This document shows, one piece after another, positions 54,585-63,203 of a stretch of 64,000 nucleotides of DNA. The notes beneath the pieces were generated by a model that had not been told where the DNA came from, ran no database searches, and saw nothing but the letters and a program-made list of their open reading frames with translations. This stretch comes from DAINPP01 sp963667315 (GTDB taxonomy: Bacteria; Thermotogota; Thermotogae; MWEM01), in NCBI GenBank assembly GCA_963667315.1, contig OY763325.1, positions 1,550,001-1,614,000 of the forward strand. The letters run 5' to 3'. Position numbers and translations under genes: made by a program. Numbering within the stretch: position 1 is the stretch's first letter; every line of letters starts with the position of its first letter.

Positions 54585-56396
54585 TTATTGATCACTTTTT
54601 TGCCACGAAATATTCGATATCACCAAACTTATTTCATCAGATAATCCTAATTCTATATCAATATTCCCAATCAACAATGGACTTAAAGGATTTTGATCCA
54701 CCGCATAAAATTCAAAAAAGAGTTGGGGTTGCGCGCGTGGTTTTGCAAACTCAAAATACATCACTAACGTTTGCTCACCATTTTGTAGACTATTAACCTG
54801 TACCGATATAGAACCATCATCATATTTTTTCTTTAAATCAAGAACGTCAGTCCTTTTAGGCGGTCCCTGAAGGAGCTCACAATAAAAAGTACCAGGAATA
54901 CCGCTGGGTATATCAATCGTAACCGTCGCACTTTTAGTGAAAATACCATTCTCGATCCTTTCACGATAGCCGGAATCAATAACATCCAACGTCTTCGACA
55001 GGAAATTGACATAATTACAGTAATAATCATTCACAAGAGATTTATAAATGGCAAAATCTTCACTTTGATTACCATCTGTAAATACAACATCTGTATACCC
55101 ATCTCCGTTAATATCCCCTAAAGTACCGGAATCCAAATCTTTTTGTTCTCCACCCGGATTAAGGACTGTAACCGAAGCAGATAAAATTTCATTCGTTTCC
55201 TGATCAATTTTTACATTATTGATTGCATACACAATTCGACCGTAATTATCATTACTTCTAAATTTATCTGTACCAATAACGATATCCGGTAAGGGTTCTT
55301 CAAGTGATGGTGAAACATTTTCATCTATTCTTAAAACGGTGGGGGCAAAAGGTCGGCTATTAGAGCCATCAAATTCAACGGGTTCATAAAAATAGTTTTC
55401 CCCACCGGAACTGTAATCTCTATTGTCTATTTTTTCATTTAACCGCCCATTCTGATCTATCAACGTGATACGATTGTCGGTATCAAATTTTATGCTTTTG
55501 GTTGTTTCATCTTTATATCCGAGATAAAGATAAATCCCCATTCTGTTTGAATTTCCACACACCAGATCAGGCACTGTATCAGCGTTAAAATCACCATAAT
55601 CAATTACCCCGGCATGACTGCTGCCACCACTTAAATCATCGCTCTGAAATAAAAGTGTTACATTTCCATTTGGGAAATCACTGCCATTTTGGAAAAAAAT
55701 ACGTTCTGAGTCTTCCGTATTATTTAAAGCATATACATAACCACCACGTGTAATATATATGATTTCGGGAAAATCATCCGTTTCATAATCCAAGTTTAAA
55801 GTGGTCATTGATTGTGAATCCCAGGTACCACTGTTATAATTTGAACCCAACGAGACAGTGTATGAATTTGACTCGTTGACAATCGGATTCGCAGAAAAAA
55901 TATTACTGACAAAAGCCGCTGCTCTTTTATTGTTGATATAGAACAGATCAAGCTCATCATCTCCATCAAAATCCCCAATAGTTCCTGCACCATACCCGTT
56001 TTTAGTTATGGGGAATATCCTTTCATTACTGGTTTCAAGAAACTTCTGACCAAATTTATTCGTATCTGTATTTTTAATATTTTCAAAAATTCTCATATAG
56101 CCGTCGGCATCTACCGTTATTAAATCTGTATTCCCATCTGTATTGATATCATAGCCAAAAGCTCCCATGATTGTTTTGTTAGCATCAAAACTACTCAAAG
56201 TTCCACTAACAGTTTCAGAATAATCTTGCAAAGAGGACATCGTAGGGATGTCTTTTTTTATGTTGAGATTGAGATATTTTAATTTCCCCCAAGTATTTGC
56301 AGAATATAAATTTACAGTATATGTATCGGTAGCAGATGCCATCAAAACTATAGACAAACCAAGTAAAACGCTCAAAATCAAAAGGTTCCTCATCAT
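54585..56396 (-). CDS. Secreted FG-GAP/VCBS repeat protein, putative pilus-tip factor, cassette 4
   Basis: 603 residues from the ATG at 56396 (GTGAGGTG upstream); the longer frame to 56486 overlaps the previous gene. Signal peptide of about 20 residues. Repeats GDFDGDDELDLFYI, DFNADTVPDLVCGN and DINGDGYTDVVFTD are FG-GAP/calcium-loop units of a beta-propeller. Its C-terminal beta domain parallels that of the 48.4-kb protein, including the ending (ISNISW). Same place at the end of a pilin cassette. Confidence 0.8.
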   Translation of the reverse strand: MMRNLLILSVLLGLSIVLMASATDTYTVNLYSANTWGKLKYLNLNIKKDIPTMSSLQDYSETVSGTLSSFDANKTIMGAFGYDINTDGNTDLITVDADGYMRIFENIKNTDTNKFGQKFLETSNERIFPITKNGYGAGTIGDFDGDDELDLFYINNKRAAAFVSNIFSANPIVNESNSYTVSLGSNYNSGTWDSQSMTTLNLDYETDDFPEIIYITRGGYVYALNNTEDSERIFFQNGSDFPNGNVTLLFQSDDLSGGSSHAGVIDYGDFNADTVPDLVCGNSNRMGIYLYLGYKDETTKSIKFDTDNRITLIDQNGRLNEKIDNRDYSSGGENYFYEPVEFDGSNSRPFAPTVLRIDENVSPSLEEPLPDIVIGTDKFRSNDNYGRIVYAINNVKIDQETNEILSASVTVLNPGGEQKDLDSGTLGDINGDGYTDVVFTDGNQSEDFAIYKSLVNDYYCNYVNFLSKTLDVIDSGYRERIENGIFTKSATVTIDIPSGIPGTFYCELLQGPPKRTDVLDLKKKYDDGSISVQVNSLQNGEQTLVMYFEFAKPRAQPQLFFEFYAVDQNPLSPLLIGNIDIELGLSDEISLVISNISWQKSDQ

Positions 56397-56409
56397 TTTC
56401 ACCTCACGA

Positions 56410-56862
56410 TTAATATGTAAAAGTAACACCCAGATTTTCATTTGTCGGACTTGCTGAAAATTCAATCGTAAACTGTTCCGGATCATAATAGGCAGATGTA
56501 GACGTTATGGTATATACCATATTATCTGTATTTTGGTTCCCCGGAAAATCAATTTGAATATAAAAGAAATCCTTAGAGTTCAGCTCCGGTATGGTAATTT
56601 GAGTCTTTGTAACCGTAGAATTCACTTCATCATGATCTTCAAAGTGATGCTCTATCCATACAGGATTATCCGTTAAGAATTTCTCCCAACAGTTCAAAGA
56701 AGAAATAAATGCCAACTTCTCGTACTTTTCAAACAGTTCATCATCCATATCCTTTGACGCTTTGAATAGCTGACTGGCGGTTCCTGAAAGGAAAACAGAA
56801 ACAACGAGTGCAAAAACGACAAACAACAAAGCTAAAGGAATAATAAAAGCCTCTCTTTTCAT
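56410..56862 (-). CDS. PilX/GspK-like minor pilin, cassette 4
   Basis: 150 residues. KREAFIIPLALLFVVFALVVS helix, then KASKDMDDELFEKYEKLAFIS. Paralogue of 50231-50695. TGATG overlap with the preceding gene. Confidence 0.72.
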   Translation of the reverse strand: MKREAFIIPLALLFVVFALVVSVFLSGTASQLFKASKDMDDELFEKYEKLAFISSLNCWEKFLTDNPVWIEHHFEDHDEVNSTVTKTQITIPELNSKDFFYIQIDFPGNQNTDNMVYTITSTSAYYDPEQFTIEFSASPTNENLGVTFTY

Positions 56863-57788
56863 CAGGAATCACCTTCTGGAAGCCAGAATATCTTTTCAGT
56901 TGTTATTAGTTCATCACTTTTTGGAAGTCTTGTTTGAAATGATATTTTCAAGGTTTTTAATACATCCCATAAATAACCATCTGCCTCCATATTCTGAATA
57001 GTTTTGTATGTGATTTCAGAACTTGATTCAGAAACCCCAAATAAAACCTCAAAACTCTCTAAATCATCCAACAGGACAGTTTCTATTGTTTCTCCAACGA
57101 AAGGCAGGTATTTCTTTAAAACAAGTGTTTTTTCTGTTTCCGAATAACTGAAAATCGACTGAGCGATTTGTTCTCCCAAATAAGGTTTTGAGTTGACCTT
57201 CAGAACTTTCTTAGATAACTCTGGAACATAGACAAAAAACACAAAGGTATCACAGTCATCGGCTACATTGTAATAATAACTCTCCAGATGCGTTAAGGAT
57301 GCTTCTGATAATTTTAAAGTAGTAGCTGTGGATTCTTTAAAACCTTCTGTGGTTAGAACATACCAAAAAGATTCCGAATTATAGCTTATAGTGGGCGGTA
57401 AAGGGGCATTTTTGATAATTTTCACATAAGTACCACTTTCAGTATCTTTTAGCGTAAACGTATTAGTGATACCGTATTGAACAAAAAACTCGTTTTCATT
57501 TTCAGCAAGAACGCCCCTCGAAAGGGTTCCCCCAACCGTTTTGGTTTTAAAGTCATCTAAATTCCTGACAACACTCACCATACTTCCCGCATTCTGTATT
57601 TCAGCATTTAGTATTTCCAATGATATTTCTATTTGATTCTGATGATACATTTTGTATACTATTTTTTTAGCGTATTCAAGCGAACGGATAACGATATTAA
57701 TTCCCATAAAAACCGCTGCTAAAAAAACAGCAGAAATGATTATTACGATTATTAATTCAACTAATGTGGCTCCTCTTCTTTTCATCAT
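56862..57788 (-). CDS. Minor prepilin, GspJ/PilW-like, cassette 4
   Basis: 308 residues. RRGATLVELIIVIIISAVF prepilin N-terminus with Gly before cleavage. Large globular domain paralogous to 50706-51644. Two ATG codons at the start, GAGGA upstream. Confidence 0.82.
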   Translation of the reverse strand: MMKRRGATLVELIIVIIISAVFLAAVFMGINIVIRSLEYAKKIVYKMYHQNQIEISLEILNAEIQNAGSMVSVVRNLDDFKTKTVGGTLSRGVLAENENEFFVQYGITNTFTLKDTESGTYVKIIKNAPLPPTISYNSESFWYVLTTEGFKESTATTLKLSEASLTHLESYYYNVADDCDTFVFFVYVPELSKKVLKVNSKPYLGEQIAQSIFSYSETEKTLVLKKYLPFVGETIETVLLDDLESFEVLFGVSESSSEITYKTIQNMEADGYLWDVLKTLKISFQTRLPKSDELITTEKIFWLPEGDS

Positions 57789-57789
57789 A

Positions 57790-58272
57790 TTAGTCCTCTA
57801 ATAACACAGGCAATCCTTTTTTTATTGTTATCTGATTCGAGATATCCGCATCTTTTTTAGATTTAACCATGAAATATACAGCGTTTTTCAAATTTAATTC
57901 CGATACATTTTCCTCTACAAAATAACCAAGATAAAAACCCATTGTAGCCGATTTTGTGAATGGAACATCTAATAGATTAGGTGTGGCTGATAATATTACA
58001 TTTTCCGGTAAATGATAGTCTCTTGAATCAGAAGAATCATAAGTCAGGACATCAATCATATAAAATACAGGAACATATGTTTGATTGACAACACTATCCA
58101 ACCTCGCTTTGTTTAGGGTCAATAAAACGCCTTGCGTTGCATTCGATACTTCCGATTCCAATTCGATTTTTTTTAACAATCGACTAATTGCAACAAATGA
58201 TATCGCTGTCAATATTGTAATTATTGCCAATACTATCATAAATTCTATAAGTGTAAATGCCTTTTTTTTCAT
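57790..58272 (-). CDS. Minor prepilin, GspH/FimT-like, cassette 4
   Basis: 160 residues. KKKAFTLIEFMIVLAIIT prepilin N-terminus with Ala before cleavage. GGTGAT upstream of the ATG. Paralogue of 51649-52152. Confidence 0.82.
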   Translation of the reverse strand: MKKKAFTLIEFMIVLAIITILTAISFVAISRLLKKIELESEVSNATQGVLLTLNKARLDSVVNQTYVPVFYMIDVLTYDSSDSRDYHLPENVILSATPNLLDVPFTKSATMGFYLGYFVEENVSELNLKNAVYFMVKSKKDADISNQITIKKGLPVLLED

Positions 58273-58281
58273 ATATCACCA

Positions 58282-58713
58282 TTAGTTTTTCGGAATAACC
58301 TTAAAGGAAATAGAATAATCATTTGTCTGATTGATAAAAGTCACGCTTGCATATTTTATAGCCATATTGATCGTCGTTGATTCCTGTGTATCTAAAACAT
58401 CATTAACTTTTGACTGTTTGTAAACCTCAATATTTGTTGTTCTAATTTCATATCTTCCTGTGTATGTTGCTCCGTTGAAAAAATATTTCTCCTCATAAAC
58501 AGAACCGGATAATAATTTCGATGAATTTTCCGGTATCGACACAAGATTTTCCGCATGATTTATTGCAATTTGGTATAAACTTATTTTTTCGTCTATCTCT
58601 TTTGATTCAGCTACGATATTTGACGGAATCACAAAAATCAGCATCAACCCAATTGAAAAAATTAAAATCCCTATTAAAATTTCAACTAATGAAAAACCAG
58701 TTTTTTCAGCCAT
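58282..58713 (-). CDS. Minor prepilin, PilV/GspI-like, cassette 4
   Basis: 143 residues from the ATG at 58713 (GAGGAAAG upstream); a TTG at 58725 is also possible. TGFSLVEILIGILIFSIG prepilin N-terminus. First gene of cassette 4. Confidence 0.82.
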   Translation of the reverse strand: MAEKTGFSLVEILIGILIFSIGLMLIFVIPSNIVAESKEIDEKISLYQIAINHAENLVSIPENSSKLLSGSVYEEKYFFNGATYTGRYEIRTTNIEVYKQSKVNDVLDTQESTTINMAIKYASVTFINQTNDYSISFKVIPKN

Positions 58714-58761
58714 ATCTTTCCTCAAAAATTCATTTAGTTAAATTTTAAAAATTCCAAATTC

Positions 58762-58767
58762 ATTATA
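58762..58767 (-). promoter_or_regulatory. Probable -10 box of cassette 4
   Basis: Minus-strand TATAAT 49 bp before the first gene, preceded by TTTCTCTGC and further up AAGAC, resembling the cassette 3 promoter. No standard -35. Confidence 0.45.
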
Positions 58768-58910
58768 GCAGAGAAACATAGTCTTTTATAACATATTCTT
58801 TTAAAAATAACTTTAAATTATATTTTTATCTTTATTTTTTAAATTCAATATAAATTCTTTTTTCATTCCCTTTGAATTTTAATGAGTTATCCTACATATC
58901 ATTTATACTA

Positions 58911-58948
58911 AACAAAAATAAAACACGCTCCTTTTCTCAAAGAGCGTG
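58911..58948 (-). terminator. Terminator of the DUF1648 gene
   Basis: CACGCTC (58924-58930) and GAGCGTG (58942-58948) form a 7-bp stem with an 11-base loop, followed on the minus strand by a T-rich run. It lies about 28 bp past the stop. Confidence 0.7.
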
Positions 58949-58975
58949 CTTTAAGCGATATTATATTATCTCTTC

Positions 58976-59437
58976 CTATATATTTTTCCCTCTCCCCTGA
59001 AGTAAAATGACCCCAATCACCGTAATAAAAATCGGAATCAATATTGTCAGACCGGAGAGTTCAATCCACTTCACCGAAGCATTGATAAAGGCAAACTCAA
59101 CGTAAGTGAATGTCCAGATAACCGTTATTCTTAGCCATCGTCCCATTGATCTGATCACAGCATAATGGGCTTCTTTTTTATTATCGGTGATCCTGTATGG
59201 ATAGTTCTTCACGATACCCGGTTTTGCAATCATTAAACTGAATAAAAAATAGAGTCCGGAGCAAAATACCGGAATGAGAAACAGCACCCATTTTGGTGCA
59301 AATACATTTGCCTCACCCTTAAAATTAAAATGAGCCGGTATGGTTTCGGATAATTGTGTCCAGCTGAATATGAGTAAAAGAATACTGACAATGATTCCTG
59401 TAATATCTAAAATCTCTGATAATGTTGATTTTTTCAT
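58976..59437 (-). CDS. DUF1648-type small membrane protein
   Basis: 153 residues from the ATG at 59437 (GGGGA upstream). Four membrane helices. The WTQLSETIPAHFNFKGEANVFAPKW segment near residues 30-55 is the DUF1648 signature (split here: SETIPAHFNFKGEANVF). The function of the family is uncertain. Divergent from a WYL regulator, with a palindrome over its promoter, so it is probably that regulator's target. Confidence 0.75.
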   Translation of the reverse strand: MKKSTLSEILDITGIIVSILLLIFSWTQLSETIPAHFNFKGEANVFAPKWVLFLIPVFCSGLYFLFSLMIAKPGIVKNYPYRITDNKKEAHYAVIRSMGRWLRITVIWTFTYVEFAFINASVKWIELSGLTILIPIFITVIGVILLQGRGKNI

Positions 59438-59474
59438 ATTATTTTCCCCTTTAATTCTCAATCACATCTCGTTT

Positions 59475-59508
59475 ACTGTACTATATCACATAATACAGTT
59501 GATGTCAA
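59475..59508 (-). promoter_or_regulatory. Strong promoter with inverted repeat before the DUF1648 gene
   Basis: On the minus strand TTGACA (59503-59508), 17 bases, TATAGT (59480-59485). The arms ACTGTA (59475-59480) and TACAGT (59494-59499) flank the -10 and spacer, a likely operator. The adjacent divergent WYL protein is the candidate ligand-controlled regulator. Confidence 0.65.
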
Positions 59509-59550
59509 GAAAAATAGTATACTAGGGTGAGAGAAAAATGAGGTGATAAT

Positions 59551-60459
59551 TTGAAAATTGACAGACTTGTCAGTACGATATTTTTGTTGATGAAAAAGAA
59601 GAAGATCAGTGCACGAGAGCTCTCCGATTATTTTGGGTGCTCTATCAGAACCATATACCGGGATATCGAAACACTTGAAAATGCAGGGGTTCCAATCGTT
59701 TCACATCAGGGAATTGATGGCGGGTTTGAACTGGTGGAAGGCTATCGCATCGAAAAACCGTTCCTGTCTTCTCAGGAAGCCTCCACGATACTGGGAATCC
59801 TTGAAGGATTACAACATGTTATAGATGATGTAGAACTGGAAAACATCTCAACAAAGATGCAGGGGGCAGATGCTGCTTTTTCGAATATCCAATTCGATAT
59901 GAAAGGGTGGGAGATGAGCCGGGATTTCAAGGACAAGATCAATCTCATCAACAACGCCATCAGCAACCATAAGGCGTTAGAAATTGATTATTACAGCAGC
60001 TATCTGGAATATACCAAACGCATCATTCATCCGCTCAAGATCATCATTAAAGGCTCCAGCTGGTATTTATACGCCTTCTGTACACTGAAAGATGATTACA
60101 GATTGTTCAAAGTACCGCGTATCCGGAATATCGCTGAATTGACAAAAGTGTTTGATGCAAAAAAATACATACAAACGCCTTTATTGGATATGAATTGGGG
60201 AAACCCGTCAGAAGAGATCCTTTTAAAATTTGATACTAAGATTTATTCTTCTTTCAAAGATTTTTTTCTGGAGGAAAATATCACGGAATACAATGAGGAT
60301 TATTTCATCGTAAAGGTCAATTTCCCCTATGATCAATGGGTGTTGAGCCTCGTCTTGAGCTATGGGGACATGGTGGAAGTCCTCAAACCCCAAAAGTTGA
60401 AGGATGATCTTATCAGGCATGCTGAAGGGATTTTGAGAATGTACAAAAAGGAAGGATAA
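59551..60459 (+). CDS. YafY-type HTH-WYL transcriptional regulator
   Basis: 302 residues, TTG start after GAGGTGA. N-terminal HTH_11 (ISARELSDYFGCSIRTIYRDIETLE, about residues 17-41; core SARELSDYFGCSIRT), and a WYL domain from about 140 with the core SWYLYAFC. Such proteins are ligand- or nucleic-acid-responsive regulators. The divergent neighbour is probably controlled by it. Confidence 0.85.
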   Translation: MKIDRLVSTIFLLMKKKKISARELSDYFGCSIRTIYRDIETLENAGVPIVSHQGIDGGFELVEGYRIEKPFLSSQEASTILGILEGLQHVIDDVELENISTKMQGADAAFSNIQFDMKGWEMSRDFKDKINLINNAISNHKALEIDYYSSYLEYTKRIIHPLKIIIKGSSWYLYAFCTLKDDYRLFKVPRIRNIAELTKVFDAKKYIQTPLLDMNWGNPSEEILLKFDTKIYSSFKDFFLEENITEYNEDYFIVKVNFPYDQWVLSLVLSYGDMVEVLKPQKLKDDLIRHAEGILRMYKKEG

Positions 60460-60475
60460 GCGGATTGGAACAGCA

Positions 60476-61138
60476 TTATTTTTGCAACACAAAGAACGAT
60501 GTCTCATCAGATCTCAACCGTTTAAAATTCGTCAGTTCAGCGACCTTTTGAACCGTTTTTGTATTAAAGAATGAGATATGCGTCACATCTCTTCGATACC
60601 ACCAGTTTTCAAAATCTTGAATACCGCTGTGGAATTTTGTCATGATGGCAAGTGTCCCCCCCGTTTTGATCAGTTTGTAGAGTGATTGAAACGAAACAAG
60701 GGGATATTTCACATGTTCAAAGACCTCTGTACTGGTTATCAAATCGTATGCTTTGTTGAAGATGTCGTCGTTTTTATGATAAAAGGGATCAAAGATATCA
60801 ACAGTTTTACCATTTTGTCGCATTATCTCTGCAAAAACCGGTGAAGGCCCACAGCCAAAGTCCAATATTTTTTCAGCCGTTAAAAACTCATTCGCTATGG
60901 CAGTTTTGATAAAATTTTTGAACATCATCACATAGCCTTCATTTTCAATGGTGTTGTTGTGATGAACGTATCGCTTTTCCTCTTCATCCGGCGATAGAAT
61001 AAAACGTTCATCCGTAAAGATAAAATCACACTCCCGGCAATGATGATAGAGCTTTTCTCTTTTCGTCCCCTTGTCGGTAATAAAGGCGTCAGTTTTCTTC
61101 GAATTGCACAGTCTGCAAGGGTTCATTGTCTTTTGCAT
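60476..61138 (-). CDS. Class I SAM-dependent methyltransferase with zinc-ribbon N-terminus
   Basis: 220 residues. N-terminal Cys pairs (CRLCNSKK near residue 8, HCRECDF near residue 33) form a zinc ribbon. A methyltransferase_23-like domain follows, with the SAM loop ILDFGCGPSP and motif TSTEVFEHV. Target unknown. Overlaps the preceding gene by 50 bp, with AAGGAA before its ATG. Confidence 0.82.
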   Translation of the reverse strand: MQKTMNPCRLCNSKKTDAFITDKGTKREKLYHHCRECDFIFTDERFILSPDEEEKRYVHHNNTIENEGYVMMFKNFIKTAIANEFLTAEKILDFGCGPSPVFAEIMRQNGKTVDIFDPFYHKNDDIFNKAYDLITSTEVFEHVKYPLVSFQSLYKLIKTGGTLAIMTKFHSGIQDFENWWYRRDVTHISFFNTKTVQKVAELTNFKRLRSDETSFFVLQK

Positions 61139-61841
61139 GTTTTAATTTCCTTTCCGTTTCAACATAGTGGAGGAAGATGAAGAGTACCGCAAAGATGAAG
61201 ATCAAACTGCTGATCCTTATCCCCTCAATCAATGTGTCACTGTAAATATTGGCTCCGATAAATCCGATGGAACTGGCAATCGTCGTCAATGTCAGCAGAA
61301 CCGCCGCTATCTTCCCCATCATATTCTTTTTAAAAAGGGCTATGGCAAAGCAGATACAGGGAATTCCCAACACGGCATACGCAAATGAGTTGACGATATT
61401 GAAAATACTGCCGTGAACACTTTGAAGCATCTGAAATACCCAGTGATCGAGAATCATATTGTTGCTTAATTCAAGGTTTTTGATGATCTCGGGGACAATA
61501 CTGATCTGTGAGCCGTAGACGATGATATTGGTAATTGCATACATGGGAACAAACAGAATACCTATATGGCTTTCGAGGGGCATTTCTTGCCTTGATTCAA
61601 GATAGAGGGCTGAAAACATCGCAACTGAAAAAAACGTCATCAGCGTCGCCAGGACGTAATTCAATTGATACAGGAGTGTCGTGTCGGACAGAAACTGAAT
61701 AAATTCCTTTCGCGTCTTAAACCCGCTTATTTCCGCAATAGATATGGGAGAAACGATGCCCCATGCGATCAGAAGAAGAAAGAGTATGAATGTTATCCAT
61801 TTCGCCTTTGTATAAAATTCCTTTTTTTGTATTTCTGCCAT
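61089..61841 (-). CDS. Polytopic membrane protein of unknown function
   Basis: 250 residues from the ATG at 61841; a TTG two codons earlier overlaps the previous stop. About six to seven membrane helices. I do not recognise a domain with confidence; the overall look is like DUF4386-type proteins. Coupled on both sides to the acetyltransferase and methyltransferase genes. Confidence 0.7.
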   Translation of the reverse strand: MAEIQKKEFYTKAKWITFILFLLLIAWGIVSPISIAEISGFKTRKEFIQFLSDTTLLYQLNYVLATLMTFFSVAMFSALYLESRQEMPLESHIGILFVPMYAITNIIVYGSQISIVPEIIKNLELSNNMILDHWVFQMLQSVHGSIFNIVNSFAYAVLGIPCICFAIALFKKNMMGKIAAVLLTLTTIASSIGFIGANIYSDTLIEGIRISSLIFIFAVLFIFLHYVETERKLKHAKDNEPLQTVQFEEN

Positions 61842-61843
61842 GG

Positions 61844-63097
61844 TCAATACCCATGATTCAGATGATGAACTTTTGATGGAAATAATATTCTGAAAAGTTC
61901 TCTGAATTCCTCTTTTATACTGAGATCCGGGATGATTGGCTTAAGGTCATCATAAGTGAAACGATCAAACGCAAGCTTCACAAACGCCTGTGGCGGCACA
62001 TTACAATCCCAGGTCAAGTGCCACGGTAGCCTCTGAAGCTCAATCCGCGAGCGGTCGATTTTAAATTCTATCAATTCATCAAAATTGTTAAATTTGAAAG
62101 AAATTGTTTTATTTTTATACGAAGATTTTTCCAGATTCTTTTCGAGTACCGGTTTTATTCGCGAGAAGAAGCGATAATAATCCGGAATCTTGACCTGCCA
62201 TGAATAATCTCCTTTATTGATCTCAAACTTTTTATTAATCAATTTTAAATACTCATAAAATTTGTGTTCAAAAGGGATAGATACATCAAAACACCCCTCT
62301 CGGGTTTCATCTCTCATAAAACCCGTGATCGCCGAATATTTTTCTTCATCCATTTCAGAAAGGTCTTCAATCTTCGGCGTATCATGCTCCTTTGTATAAT
62401 AAAAATACCCTGCCGGTTTGTTGTTTGCTTCCACAATAAAATAGTACCTTTTCAGAAAACGTGACTGATAGGTTGTGATAGCCTTCTCTATGATCTCAGA
62501 TCCGATAGTTCTGTGGATACAATCATGATTTTCAACATATTTGAGTGATTGATTGTAAATAAAGGGAACATCCTCAACGGTCGCCTTTCTGATAGGGTTT
62601 GACGATTGAGTGGCTACCGACGTTGAATCAAAATGAAATCTCGAAGTAGCCATTGGAATGGCATAATTGAATCCGTATTTTCTGTAAAAATAAGGAATTC
62701 CCTGTATAAAGATTGTACAGTATCCGCATTTCTCAATTTCATCCATAAACAAATCCGTCAAATTACCACTTATACCAAGCCCTCTGTACGATTCTTCCGT
62801 CGCAACGATGGATAACTCACAGCTTTTCATCTCAATCCCATAATAATTCAAAGGGATATCCGTGAGATTGACGAATCCAACGATTGTATCTGTTCGATCG
62901 TCTATGGCGAGGAATATCTTATTCTCTTCCTGAAAAGGGGATTTTCGAATAAATTCACCGATAAAATCCGCATCGTTCTCACCAAAGACTGTTCTTGATA
63001 ATTCCGTTATTTGTTCACAATTCTTTTCCGTCAACGCAGAATAGCTTTTCATGATCGTATAATATTTCTTCTTTTTAATCAAAAAGTCATCTCCCAT
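61844..63097 (-). CDS. GNAT-family N-acetyltransferase (Eis-like architecture)
   Basis: 417 residues. The first GNAT domain has the acetyl-CoA loop YRGLGISGNL and the strand KSCELSIVATEESY. A second, more degenerate acetyltransferase-like region and a C-terminal domain follow. Tandem GNAT plus C-terminal domain resembles Eis-type enzymes. Start ATG at 63097, or ATG at 63052; ribosome sites do not settle it. First of three overlapping genes. Confidence 0.78.
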   Translation of the reverse strand: MGDDFLIKKKKYYTIMKSYSALTEKNCEQITELSRTVFGENDADFIGEFIRKSPFQEENKIFLAIDDRTDTIVGFVNLTDIPLNYYGIEMKSCELSIVATEESYRGLGISGNLTDLFMDEIEKCGYCTIFIQGIPYFYRKYGFNYAIPMATSRFHFDSTSVATQSSNPIRKATVEDVPFIYNQSLKYVENHDCIHRTIGSEIIEKAITTYQSRFLKRYYFIVEANNKPAGYFYYTKEHDTPKIEDLSEMDEEKYSAITGFMRDETREGCFDVSIPFEHKFYEYLKLINKKFEINKGDYSWQVKIPDYYRFFSRIKPVLEKNLEKSSYKNKTISFKFNNFDELIEFKIDRSRIELQRLPWHLTWDCNVPPQAFVKLAFDRFTYDDLKPIIPDLSIKEEFRELFRILFPSKVHHLNHGY

Positions 63098-63142
63098 CGC
63101 TATGATTCATTCAGACGCACATCTCCTATTTTAGCATAAAAA

Positions 63143-63182
63143 ATTGGAGCCATACACAAGCAAAAGTGTATATCGCTCCAAT
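63143..63182 (-). terminator. Terminator of the chemotaxis receptor gene
   Basis: Outer stem ATTGGAGC (63143-63150) with GCTCCAAT (63175-63182), inner stem ATACAC with GTGTAT, then T6 on the minus strand. It lies 20 bp after the stop. Confidence 0.85.
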
Positions 63183-63203
63183 CTATCCTGTTCTAAATGT
63201 TAT

